Shown here piece by piece: positions 25,730 through 33,702 of a DNA stretch of 64,000 nt. This DNA comes from Anaeromassilibacillus sp. An200. Lineage in GTDB: Bacteria; Bacillota; Clostridia; Oscillospirales; Acutalibacteraceae. The position numbers were made by a program, and so were the translations under genes. The notes below the pieces were generated by a model that saw only the letters and a list, made by a program, of their open reading frames with translations, searched no databases and was not told where the DNA came from. The DNA is taken from positions 1 to 64,000 of the forward strand of contig NZ_NFJU01000017.1 in NCBI RefSeq assembly GCF_002160025.1, written 5' to 3'. Position 1 is the stretch's first letter, and each line of letters opens with the position of its first letter.

Positions 25730-25778
25730 ACACGTTGCGTATTTATTATAGCATACGCCAAACAAATACGCAACGTGT
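25730..25778 (-). promoter_or_regulatory. operator/promoter of the HTH-recombinase 2 operon
   Basis: ACACGTTGCGTATTT (25730-25744) and its exact reverse complement (25764-25778) flank an AT-rich spacer containing TATAATAAAT on the minus strand; a third partial ATACGC lies between. The arrangement places two operator half-sites around the -10 region upstream of the HTH gene. Confidence 0.68.
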
Positions 25779-25792
25779 AAATCAAATTTATA

Positions 25793-25990
25793 TCAAGCGG
25801 CTTTGTCAAATTCCTGATACACCGAAACGGGTTGCTTTCCCGATACCACAGAACGTGTGCAACCAGCATTCGCAGTCTCCTGCATCTGCCCCAATAGCTG
25901 CGGACCATACTTCTGCAACAGCCGCGCCATCACATCAACACAGCGGTCAAACGCCGCATTATATTTCGGATCATCATAAACTTTGCTCAA
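25793..25990 (-). CDS. small relaxase-associated protein
   Basis: A 65-aa protein whose TTG start at 25990 follows AAAGGAGCGG, the start being nested in the end of the MobV gene (TTGAGC). LSKVYDDPKYNAAFDRCVDVMARLLQKYGPQL is closely similar to the gene following the MobL fragment in element 1. It is probably translated by coupling to the relaxase. Function unknown. Confidence 0.66.
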   Translation of the reverse strand: MSKVYDDPKYNAAFDRCVDVMARLLQKYGPQLLGQMQETANAGCTRSVVSGKQPVSVYQEFDKAA

Positions 25991-26960
25991 TAGGCCGCTC
26001 CTTTTCTCTATGGCTGCTCTGCACATAGATGTTCAAAACTTCTGCCGGTATCTGTTCCAAAATCGCCACGGCACTGTCATAGTCGCGCCGCAGCTTGAGG
26101 TCTTCGATCTGCTTTAGGGTGCTGACTTTCTGCGCCGATGCAAGAGATTCTTCCAGTTCGGCATTTTTCGTTTTCAACCTTTTGTTTTCGGATGCTGTTT
26201 TCGTGAAGGCTACGCCATATTTCCGCAGCAGTGTGTCCATCTTCTCCACGCTGGGAATATAGGTATCCAGAATCTTGCAGATTTCCTCCGCCCGGCTTTT
26301 GGCGTTAAAGGGATTGATTCCAGTGAGCAGATCCTCCAGTTTGCTTTTCTGTTTGGTCAGTCTGGTCATCTCCTTAAATACGCGGGGCGGGATATGGTCG
26401 CACCCGGTCAGGCTGGCGCTCTCGCCACGCTCCAAATCTGGAAACTTCTTGACCATGTGTTTCCAAAACTCATCCTGCCACCAGGTCAGCTTCTTTTTAT
26501 TGCCCATGATGTCTTTGGCGCTGAGCCTGCCATCCTCCGTCAAAGGGACAAAACAAAGGTGCATATGGGGCGTTTTCTCGTCCATATGCACCATGGCGGA
26601 TATAATTGTCTCTTTGGACTGATGCTGTTCCAGAAAGTGCAGAGCTTCCTCGAAAAATGCCCGAATTTCCGCCCGTTTCTTTCCCTTAAAGAACTCCGGG
26701 CTGGCTGTGAACAGCGTCTCGATCATACGGATACTGTCTTTCCGGGTACGGCATCCGGCAGCGGCAATTTGCCTCTCTGACTCGGCCCGGTACTTGCCGG
26801 GCGGTTTGACCAGATGGAAGTTGTACTTGCTTCGGCTGGTATCCACATCGGGATTACTGGCGTACTTTTCCTTTGTGCGCTCGTTATGGGCCTCGATATT
26901 GCCGATTTCAGGCCCCTTATATTTGGCAAATCGCATAATCGCGTATTGTGCTTTTTCCAT
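25974..26960 (-). CDS. mobV: MobV/Pre-family relaxase
   Basis: A 328-aa relaxase that would nick oriT and lead the strand during mobilization by a helper conjugative element. The HUH-type metal site is MVHMDEKTPHMHLCF (His127, His134, His136), with the usual N-terminal strand (QYAIMRFAKYKG, HNERTKEKYASNPDVD) and a C-terminal coiled coil. I chose the ATG at 26960, with a 7-base spacing from GGAGGG, over the TTG two codons upstream. Length is shorter than plasmid Pre proteins (about 400 aa), but all core motifs are present. Upstream lie a small HTH gene and a region with three stem-loops that could hold oriT. Confidence 0.9.
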   Translation of the reverse strand: MEKAQYAIMRFAKYKGPEIGNIEAHNERTKEKYASNPDVDTSRSKYNFHLVKPPGKYRAESERQIAAAGCRTRKDSIRMIETLFTASPEFFKGKKRAEIRAFFEEALHFLEQHQSKETIISAMVHMDEKTPHMHLCFVPLTEDGRLSAKDIMGNKKKLTWWQDEFWKHMVKKFPDLERGESASLTGCDHIPPRVFKEMTRLTKQKSKLEDLLTGINPFNAKSRAEEICKILDTYIPSVEKMDTLLRKYGVAFTKTASENKRLKTKNAELEESLASAQKVSTLKQIEDLKLRRDYDSAVAILEQIPAEVLNIYVQSSHREKERPIEQSL

Positions 26961-26962
26961 AC

Positions 26963-27181
26963 TCAATCCCTCCGTTTCTGCCAGACAATGTCATATCCCA
27001 GCACGTCAGCCAACTCCACGGCCTCCCGATACCGCAGCGATTCCCGCTGCAATTTTCCGGAAAGATTGGATACGCTGTCGCTCCACCCATACTCATCGTG
27101 CAGCTGGTCAACGACTTCCTGCATGGTGTAACCGGCGCGGATGATCTGCGCCTTGATTTCGTTTCGAATACTTGATTTCAT
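26963..27181 (-). CDS. small HTH protein (DUF6471-like)
   Basis: A 72-aa protein starting at the ATG at 27181 after GGAGGATTACC. KSSIRNEIKAQIIRAGYTMQEVVDQLHDEYGWSDSVSNLSGKLQRESLRYREAVELADVLGYDIVW reads as a helix-turn-helix; from memory the family is DUF6471 of Clostridia mobile elements. Its stop overlaps the region just before mobV, suggesting co-transcription and perhaps control of mobilization. Confidence 0.7.
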   Translation of the reverse strand: MKSSIRNEIKAQIIRAGYTMQEVVDQLHDEYGWSDSVSNLSGKLQRESLRYREAVELADVLGYDIVWQKRRD

Positions 27182-27768
27182 GGTAATCCTCCATTTTTGC
27201 AAGTGACGCCCTTTGTCACTTGACAACTAAAACATGATTTTCTGTTGCGTCATAAAAAGAACCGGCTACGCTGGGGAGCACACTGGCTTTGGTCAATGGT
27301 GAAATTTGTGCAAATGCTGTTTTGCGATAGAAATGGCTTCCTGCGTATCGTTGGTCAACGGCGGAATATTCAACTTCGCGAAAATGTGGGGTTTTTCATC
27401 GTTCAGGCTGTATCTGCGCGAGATAGTGCAGCGTGTGCACAGTTCCACGAGTCGCTATTTGATGAACTGTGTGCAGATAACAGAGAAACATTTCGCCGTT
27501 TTGAGATTGCTTCAAAAGATACCTGCAAAATCACCTCTTTTGCTGACCGCTTTAGGTGTGGTCAAAATGACCACACCTACTTCGTCCTGCTAAAGTGGTC
27601 GGGTTCAAAATGACACCAACCACTTCACATCACAAAACCGAGAATATTTACATGGTTCTGGTCGTACCCAAAATGGGCACGACCACTTTATCCGCATGAA
27701 GCGCCTCTAATATATGAGGTAACAGGGTGAATCGCTGCGTACATACGTACCGGCGACCAGATCGGAAA
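27182..27768. repeat. non-coding region with three related stem-loops (candidate oriT or replication origin)
   Basis: No gene is visible in this 587-base gap between the replication and mobilization genes. Three inverted repeats share a CAAAATGR-like apex: 27554-27578 (AGGTGTGGTCAAAATGACCA..., perfect), 27596-27621 (imperfect, around GGTTCAAAATGACACC) and 27660-27684 (GGTCGTACCCAAAATGGGCA...). A further inverted repeat of GTAC-rich arms lies at 27739-27753 and 27786-27800, spanning the end of the helicase gene. Iterated palindromes beside MobV and primase genes are the usual setting for oriT or a replication origin; the function is inferred. Confidence 0.5.
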
Positions 27769-29142
27769 TCAATCCCGCCAGTCTTCCGGTACGTACGTAC
27801 ACTGTGAAGCGTCCGTAAACTCGTTTATATGCGGCCTTGCCACTGCCTCGATCCCCATAAAGCCCCATACCCGGCGTCCTGCCGAATTGGTAATCGTGTT
27901 GCAGTGTTCCAGATTGTACTTACCGCAGGCTGCCACCAGCGCATCGCTGAAGCTGCGGCGTTTGAGTGCAGTCAGGCTATTTTCCTCGCACCACATCCGG
28001 TAAATGTCGTAGCAATCCTTTGAACTGATGGACGCATCCGCTTTCAGCCGGATATAGCCCTCGGATTCCAGAAAATCAAACACGTTATTGTTGTCCCGCT
28101 TGACGGCCTCCCGGTTCTCTTTGGTGCGCTGGCTCTCGGTGAACTTGAAGTTGTTCGCTACCAACTGCTGCAATCCCGCAAAAGCCCACAGCAGAATGCC
28201 CTCCACCTCGGCCTTCATCTTCTCTGCCAGGTCGGGATCATCCACACGGTCGGCAGGTTTCTCTTTGGCGGTCAGCACCAACTGCCGCCGATAAAAGCCA
28301 TCACTGCGGTCAAAGAGAGCCTGCAAGTCGCCATTGCTGAATGCCAGCAGCCGGGCGCACATCCATCCCTGATAGCTCTGCTTGCCTTTACGCTCCAAAT
28401 CCATTTTACCCTGTGCGGTGACGATGGATTTGACATAGTTGGTCTGCCGCAGGGCCTCCATCCGCATATCATCATCGACACACAGCAGAATGTGTTCCAG
28501 ATCAGCGCGGGCAAAACGGTTCTCGGAAATTTTGCCGATGCTGCCGTCCTTCATGTTGCTGCCGAACAGGGCGGACAGCACCGCGCCGATCTGGCTCTTA
28601 CCCTCGCCGCCATTGCCCTTAATGACCATCATGCGCTGTCCCTTGTTGCTGGGGATCAGGCAGTAGCCGATATATTCCTGCAAAGTGGGAATGTCCTCCG
28701 GGTAAAGAAGCCCATCCAGAAAAGCCAGCCAGCGGGTCGGCGTGGGCGCATCGGGATTATAGGCCACCGGCAGGCGGCAACGCACGATGTCCGGTTTTCC
28801 CTCCGTAAAGGAGCCATCCAGAAACAACGTGCCGTTTGCCAGATGAATGCGGTCAGCCTCCGGCGGGAAATCCTCTACCAGCGCCGCCAGCTTCATCAGC
28901 TCCACGATATTGCTGATTTTGCGGGGGATATTGCTGACCGCACAGCATTTCAGTTCCTCAAAAATTTCTCCACGCAGTGGCAGCTCATCGGTCACGCGGC
29001 CATCAGGCGTGAAAAAAGCCCCGTTTGTGTAGATGATTTTGTGTCTGCCGAGAAAATCATCACAAAACAGGGCTTCATTGATACTCTTGCCGTCAAACCA
29101 GATGGGCTGGTTGGCCTCACGCGATTGCTCGTTCTTCGCCAC
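27769..29142 (-). CDS. phage/plasmid-type primase-helicase (D5/SF3 ATPase)
   Basis: A 457-aa protein with a GTG start nine bases after AAGGAGG. The central ATPase has Walker A KGNGGEGKS (175-183), acidic motif B (LLCVDDDMRME) and downstream SF3 motif C-like LLAFSNGDLQALFDRSDGFYRRQLVL (sensor Asn and arginine finger), as in P4-alpha/D5-family helicases that unwind element origins. The N-terminal part resembles a D5_N-type domain; a winged-helix-like C-terminus follows. It overlaps the CHC2 primase by 26 bases; together they form a split primase-helicase for element replication. Confidence 0.86.
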   Translation of the reverse strand: MAKNEQSREANQPIWFDGKSINEALFCDDFLGRHKIIYTNGAFFTPDGRVTDELPLRGEIFEELKCCAVSNIPRKISNIVELMKLAALVEDFPPEADRIHLANGTLFLDGSFTEGKPDIVRCRLPVAYNPDAPTPTRWLAFLDGLLYPEDIPTLQEYIGYCLIPSNKGQRMMVIKGNGGEGKSQIGAVLSALFGSNMKDGSIGKISENRFARADLEHILLCVDDDMRMEALRQTNYVKSIVTAQGKMDLERKGKQSYQGWMCARLLAFSNGDLQALFDRSDGFYRRQLVLTAKEKPADRVDDPDLAEKMKAEVEGILLWAFAGLQQLVANNFKFTESQRTKENREAVKRDNNNVFDFLESEGYIRLKADASISSKDCYDIYRMWCEENSLTALKRRSFSDALVAACGKYNLEHCNTITNSAGRRVWGFMGIEAVARPHINEFTDASQCTYVPEDWRD

Positions 29143-29737
29143 GGTGCTGCACCTCCTTTTCCAGACGTCTGAGCCGCTGCTCCAGCGCGGTGATAGTGCC
29201 GTCCTTCAGCAGCATATCCACCGCTTTCACACGCTGCTTCAGTTCCGCAAACATGAGAACGTCCAACAAATCATTTACATACTCGATCATATGACAGGCT
29301 TCCACAAAGCGGTCATCCAGTTCATCCTCCGGCGATTGCGGGGCATATTCGACCTTCCAGCGTTCCAGCAGATGCAGATAATCGCAGAGCACCCGCTGGC
29401 AGTGTATCTCATCGTTGCGGAAAGCCTGCGCCAGCGGATAGGGCTTTTTCAAAGCCATCGCTGCCGGGGGCTTGTCCGGGTCGATGCCAAAGTCATAGGC
29501 CAGCTTCTTTGCGGCCTCGTAGCTGCTCAGGCCGAACAGCCGCGCCACAAAATCGATCACATCCCCGGTAGCCCCGCAGCCAAAGCAATAGAAATAATCC
29601 CTGTTCAGCTTCATGCTGGGATGCCGGTCATCGTGGAAGGGGCAGCAGATCATATCGCCCCGGTTGACCTTACAGCCGTAGTATTCGGCGGCCTGCTTCA
29701 CAGTAACAGCAGATTTTACAGTTTCAAACAAATTCAT
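29117..29737 (-). CDS. CHC2 zinc-finger primase-like protein
   Basis: A 206-aa protein. The N-terminal zinc finger CCPFHDDRHPSMKLNRDYFY followed by CFGCG gives C32-x2-H35 and C51-x2-C54, the DnaG-type CHC2 finger for template recognition. No Toprim domain is present; residues 100-206 are helical and charged. It probably delivers DNA recognition to the helicase encoded by the overlapping downstream gene. Typical of Clostridia integrative elements. Confidence 0.85.
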   Translation of the reverse strand: MNLFETVKSAVTVKQAAEYYGCKVNRGDMICCPFHDDRHPSMKLNRDYFYCFGCGATGDVIDFVARLFGLSSYEAAKKLAYDFGIDPDKPPAAMALKKPYPLAQAFRNDEIHCQRVLCDYLHLLERWKVEYAPQSPEDELDDRFVEACHMIEYVNDLLDVLMFAELKQRVKAVDMLLKDGTITALEQRLRRLEKEVQHRGEERAIA

Positions 29738-29851
29738 AGGCTATGCCCTCCATCATTTATTGACGGTATCTGCCCGTCTGCCTGAATATACGGGGAAAAA
29801 GCCTATAAACCGAAAAATCCGCTAAAAGTGCAAGAAATGAAAAAACGCCGC

Positions 29852-29891
29852 CCTGAAATCTTGCAAAAATGCAAGACCTCAGAGCGGCGAA
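29852..29891. other. stem-loop between divergent primase and XRE genes
   Basis: GCCGC ... GCGGC arms enclose an inner CTTGCAAAAATGCAAG hairpin. It sits between the primase start region and the XRE promoter. It could be a terminator for antisense transcription or a protein-binding site; no clear T-tract. Confidence 0.35.
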
Positions 29892-29906
29892 GCCAGCGGA
29901 AAGCAT

Positions 29907-29935
29907 TTGCCCGCGCTGGTTTTATCAGGTATAAT
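29907..29935 (+). promoter_or_regulatory. promoter of the XRE-sigma operon
   Basis: TTGCCC (29907-29912) and a consensus TATAAT (29930-29935) with 17-base spacing, 36 bases before the XRE start codon. Confidence 0.65.
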
Positions 29936-29970
29936 GGATAAAGAGAGTTTTCAGAAGAGAGGTGCGTCAC

Positions 29971-30810
29971 ATGGAGGGAGCCTATCTGCCCGGCAATATC
30001 CGGCAGCGGATGCAGGAGCTTATGAAGGAACATAAAATTACCCAGGCACAGCTGGCGACCCGCATCGGCAGCACCGAGAGCGCCATCAGCCGGTTTGTCA
30101 GCGGTAAGACTGATAAGATCAGCACAGAACATTTGCTCCGCATTGCGAAAGTGTTTGAAGTCTCCACAGATTTCCTGCTGGGGGAAGTCAACACGCCCGA
30201 CCGGACAAATTTTGATATTGAAGAACTGGGCCTGTCGGTGCAGGCGGCGCGGAATCTGTACACCGGAAAAGCCAATGCAGAGATCGTCAACCGCCTTTTG
30301 GAAAGCCCTCGCTTTGCAGAAGTCACCTATATGATTGAACAATATTTTGACGATACGCTGGCCGCCGGTTTCGCCGGACAGAACCAGATGCTTACTACTC
30401 TCAGCGCCATGCTGCGCCGAAACAATAAAACAGACGCTGCGGTGCAGGCGGCCAGAACTGTCAACCGGCAGAAAGTTCCCGTATATCAGGCAGACCTGAC
30501 GATGATACAGAACACATTTATGGCGGCGCTGCGGGAAGTGAAGAAAGAGATCGGCAACGATTTCACAGCAGCGCAGTCCTTGACCAAGGGCATCACTCAG
30601 CAGATGTTTACCGAACTCACCAAAGGGGCGGATGTTCATACTCCGACCATCACGCCCGAAATGATTTCCGCCGCCGTCACCCAGAGCGCAGCGGGGATGG
30701 ACGGTGTGCAAAAGGAAGCATTAGACAAGTTCGGTCAGGCGCTGACGGAATTTCTCCAATCCACCTTAGACCACGCGCAGGAGAAGCAAAATGCCGACCC
30801 GGAGCAATGA
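29971..30810 (+). CDS. XRE-family regulator with C-terminal helical domain
   Basis: The 279-aa reading starts at the ATG at 29971 after AGAGGTG. The N-terminal Cro/CI HTH is canonical: NIRQRMQELMKEHKITQAQLATRIGSTESAISRFVSGKTDKISTEHLLRIAKVFEVSTDFLLG. The remaining 200 residues are helical and end in a charged region. Its last 20 bases overlap the sigma-like gene, so the two are translationally coupled. It probably controls element 2 core functions such as replication, divergently transcribed from the primase. Confidence 0.85.
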   Translation: MEGAYLPGNIRQRMQELMKEHKITQAQLATRIGSTESAISRFVSGKTDKISTEHLLRIAKVFEVSTDFLLGEVNTPDRTNFDIEELGLSVQAARNLYTGKANAEIVNRLLESPRFAEVTYMIEQYFDDTLAAGFAGQNQMLTTLSAMLRRNNKTDAAVQAARTVNRQKVPVYQADLTMIQNTFMAALREVKKEIGNDFTAAQSLTKGITQQMFTELTKGADVHTPTITPEMISAAVTQSAAGMDGVQKEALDKFGQALTEFLQSTLDHAQEKQNADPEQ

Positions 30811-31453
30811 GCAGCTGTGCAGACTGGCACAGAAAGGGGATACGGCTGCCCGTGACATTCTGCTGGAAAAGAATCTGGGATTCATCCGAAAAATTGCGCT
30901 GGAGCAATACCGAAACATGGGGCTGGATGAAAATGATATTGGAATTGATTTGGATGATTTGATGCAGGAGGGAAGTATCGGCCTGCTGAACACGATCCCT
31001 TTGTTTGATGCCGGACGGGGCATGAAATTTCTGACCTATGCAGCACCGGCGCTCCGCAACGCCATGACGGACTGCATCCGCGCCGCCCTCGGTTTATTTG
31101 AGCAACGGATGGTGGATAAGAAAGACGGCCCCGGCTTCCAGAGAGTATATCTGGATGACGTTCTCTCAGAGGATGAACGGATGCTGCGGATCGAAGCCAT
31201 AGCCGACCCTCACACCCAAACGCCGGAGCAAATCTATATCCAAAAAGAGCAGCTGATAGAATTGTATGCGGCGCTGGACAAGCTGACGGCCAGAGAGCAG
31301 ACCTATCTGCTGTACCGCTATGGCTTTACCGATGGAATCGAGCACCCGCTGATCGGCGCGGCGCTCCATTTCCATCTCAGCGAGAGCTGGACAAAGAAGG
31401 TGGAGGGCGAGGCGATGGACAGCCTGCGCGGAAAGCTGCCGTGGTGGTTCTGA
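30791..31453 (+). CDS. sigma-70-like factor of element 2
   Basis: A 220-aa protein with sigma region 2 (LEKNLGFIRKIALEQYRNMGLD ... IDLDDLMQEGSIGLLNTIPLFDAGRGMKFLTYAAPALRNAMTD) and a weaker region 4 (YAALDKLTAREQTYLLYRYGFTDG). The QEGSIGL...FD...G..F.TYA pattern is diagnostic. Likely directs RNA polymerase to element promoters. It starts inside the XRE gene's 3' end and is followed by a strong terminator. Confidence 0.86.
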   Translation: MPTRSNEQLCRLAQKGDTAARDILLEKNLGFIRKIALEQYRNMGLDENDIGIDLDDLMQEGSIGLLNTIPLFDAGRGMKFLTYAAPALRNAMTDCIRAALGLFEQRMVDKKDGPGFQRVYLDDVLSEDERMLRIEAIADPHTQTPEQIYIQKEQLIELYAALDKLTAREQTYLLYRYGFTDGIEHPLIGAALHFHLSESWTKKVEGEAMDSLRGKLPWWF

Positions 31454-31512
31454 TACGATGGGAAGCAGCGGCTGACGGGGGCTTTGATATACCTTTGTTC
31501 CGCAAATGACAC

Positions 31513-31556
31513 GGCTGGCAGACAGTGCTTGCCCGCACCGTCTGCCAGCCTTTTTC
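31513..31556 (+). terminator. rho-independent terminator after the sigma-like gene
   Basis: GGCTGGCAGAC (31513-31523) pairs with GTCTGCCAGCC (31540-31550), followed by TTTTT. Confidence 0.88.
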
Positions 31557-31882
31557 TGGCGCTTATGCTGCCCCGCAAGGGGCAACCTTTCCCGCCAGAA
31601 CGCCGCAACTGTAGCCACACTTTCCGGGGCGTGCTACAATTCCGGCTACCATCTGCTCCACAAAGGTATAACACACTAGACTTTCCGAGGGAAAGTCGTG
31701 TGCCACGAAACCGCCGGTTTCTTTGGATTCTTCCAGTCAAAGGGGAACACTATCCCCTCTGAACACCCCAGACAAAGGAGAACGCTGTTCCCCTTTGGAA
31801 TCCCCATCGAACGGAAACATTCAACTGCGCCAATTACCCAAAAGCATTTACAGGAAAGTTGTTGAGTCCCGAACTAATGAAA
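31557..31882. other. gene-free region with AAAGGGGAAC inverted repeats
   Basis: About 325 bases without a gene between converging units. AAAGGGGAAC near 31740 has a reverse complement near 31787, with the related copies CCCCTCTGAACACCCC and CAAAGGAGAACG between them. No promoter or RNA motif recognised; possibly a degraded repeat or second hairpin terminator. Confidence 0.4.
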
Positions 31883-32743
31883 TTATTTTAATTTATAGAT
31901 TTGAGATTGTCCATCAAAGCGAATGCCTTTTTGAAGGCAAATATCTTGGACAATATTCACATACCACTCTGGAGCAGAAGGGTGTACCATCACTCCTTCC
32001 AAAAAGGCGGATATGTTACCAGCATCTTCTATCCATACATTTGCACTATTGCTGTGTTCGTAATCAATCCTTTGCGATAGGATCCTTTCGGTTAAATAGT
32101 CGATGATTTCTCCATCATTTTTGCCCGTGACCTGTTCAGCAATGTTCCATTTTACACCGAGGCTTGACAGATTTTCTCTAATATACAGCCTATTATCGGC
32201 TATTAGCAGACGAACTTCTCTTTCATGCTTAAATGCAGGCCGCTTATGAAAATAGGTTTCATGGGTCAATTTGCTGTCTCCCATTTGTGCAATTTGCTGC
32301 TCAATATTGGATTTTTTGTTTAAGTCGTAACTTACTTTTTTGAGATAAACAGCAAAATCTTCATTTTCTTGGAAAATGCTTTTGGCGTGGGCAAGCAGTT
32401 TATCTTCACGTGTCCTGATTCTAAGTGCTTTGTTCCCGTATGAATAACACCTCCACATAGCGTCTGTTTCCGGATGCTCTGACCAACACTGCGCATAAGT
32501 AAACCATTTACTATGCCACATTCGGAAATAATTGTCAGGAATTGCATAATAGTTTCTTGGGCACAGATTATTGAACATTTCACTTACAATGTGGCGAACG
32601 TCTTCTGGTGAATCCAAAGAGGAAAATAAGTAGCCTTCATACCCATCATCCCAAATCGATGGCCGTACAAACCTGTCCTTGTTGTTTATGACAAGGTTTA
32701 TAAAATCTTCAAAACTGATAAATCTATACAAATGTTTTCGCAT
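31883..32743 (-). CDS. DUF2971-like protein
   Basis: A 286-aa protein with the DUF2971 layout: HLYRFISFEDFINLVINNKDRFVRPSIWDDGYEG near the N-terminus and YAQCWSEHPETDAMWRCYSYGNKALRIRT (C.S.....MW..YS....ALRI) in the middle, then REVRLLI, the conserved E-x-R segment. AT-richer than its neighbours. It lies upstream of DUF4238 and the R-M genes on the same strand order, paralleling the DUF2971 gene beside the R-M operon in element 1. Biochemical role not established. Confidence 0.76.
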   Translation of the reverse strand: MRKHLYRFISFEDFINLVINNKDRFVRPSIWDDGYEGYLFSSLDSPEDVRHIVSEMFNNLCPRNYYAIPDNYFRMWHSKWFTYAQCWSEHPETDAMWRCYSYGNKALRIRTREDKLLAHAKSIFQENEDFAVYLKKVSYDLNKKSNIEQQIAQMGDSKLTHETYFHKRPAFKHEREVRLLIADNRLYIRENLSSLGVKWNIAEQVTGKNDGEIIDYLTERILSQRIDYEHSNSANVWIEDAGNISAFLEGVMVHPSAPEWYVNIVQDICLQKGIRFDGQSQIYKLK

Positions 32744-32780
32744 TTAACACCTCCACTGTGGCCGTAACCCCGGGTTCCCA

Positions 32781-33650
32781 TTACAGCTTTATCTTTTCTA
32801 AAGTTGTCTGAGTCAATGCAAAGACTTGATTGTGGCACTGGGCACGCTGCTTGCGATTCATGGACGCAATAAAGCTTTCTTCTTTGGTGGCATCAAGACG
32901 ACACAGGCACCCATCTTTATCCGAAAAGAACTGGAAAAAAGCATTTGGATGTATAGCGCAAAGTAATAATTTGGGCGAAAGGGGATAATAGATGAGCGTC
33001 GTTTTGCGAGCCAAACCATTGGCAAATGGCTGCGCATTGGCTGTGTTACTGTTTATAAACATCACGGGGTTGTCGCTTGTCACAAACTCCATATCGCCGC
33101 AGATATGATAAAAGACAAAATCATGCCACATAAGAATATTGGTATAGCGAGTAAGCCGTTCAATGTCCCAAGTTAATCCCATAGAGATTTGCTTAAAAAA
33201 CTGCGGATCAGTACCAAAAGTATCTAAGCGTTTCTGCTGTTCATCAGTTAAGGGGCCAAATTTTTTCTTAGCCTTTTCGATTGTAGAAGGCAGCAGTTCA
33301 TCAAAAAGCTTCTTTTCATATGCGCGGCTTTGCTTGCCACGAAGCAGTTGCATCACCATTATAAGGGCCAACTGGGATTTTTCGTCTTTGTTTATGATGC
33401 AATGACCAGTTTGCACCAGAACATGAACCCTTGAAATTATTTTGGGTAATAACACGCTCATCATAGGTTCGACGCTCTCTGCATAGGCCTTTTCCCAACA
33501 ATAGGGATCTTCTAATCCATCTACTGTATAGAAATTTTTCTCTACTGCAACCGCCTCAAGCCCCGTGGAGAATACACGATTTCTGGTTTTATCAAGAACA
33601 GCAATAGAGCCATCCTTCGCACAGAAATTTTTCAAATATACTTTTGGCAC
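32781..33650 (-). CDS. DUF4238-like protein, start uncertain
   Basis: A 289-aa reading from a GTG at 33650. The conserved N-terminal signature of the family (HH-x-P-x-x-YLK-x-F) begins upstream of this GTG: the in-frame codons before it read NPTRQHH and are followed by VPKVYLKNF, so the true start lies upstream. The only good ribosome binding site there is GGAGGTGG just after the preceding gene's stop, and the only codon at suitable spacing is ATC, a rare start. Other features are FVTSDNPVMF (mid-protein, typical of DUF4238) and a C-terminal helical segment. Function unknown; linked to the R-M genes by strand and close spacing (53 bases to the stop at 33703). Confidence 0.72.
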   Translation of the reverse strand: MPKVYLKNFCAKDGSIAVLDKTRNRVFSTGLEAVAVEKNFYTVDGLEDPYCWEKAYAESVEPMMSVLLPKIISRVHVLVQTGHCIINKDEKSQLALIMVMQLLRGKQSRAYEKKLFDELLPSTIEKAKKKFGPLTDEQQKRLDTFGTDPQFFKQISMGLTWDIERLTRYTNILMWHDFVFYHICGDMEFVTSDNPVMFINSNTANAQPFANGLARKTTLIYYPLSPKLLLCAIHPNAFFQFFSDKDGCLCRLDATKEESFIASMNRKQRAQCHNQVFALTQTTLEKIKL

Positions 33651-33702
33651 ATGATGCTGCCGGGTTGGATTGTTGTGTTTGCTGATTTGATTCCACCTCC
33701 AT

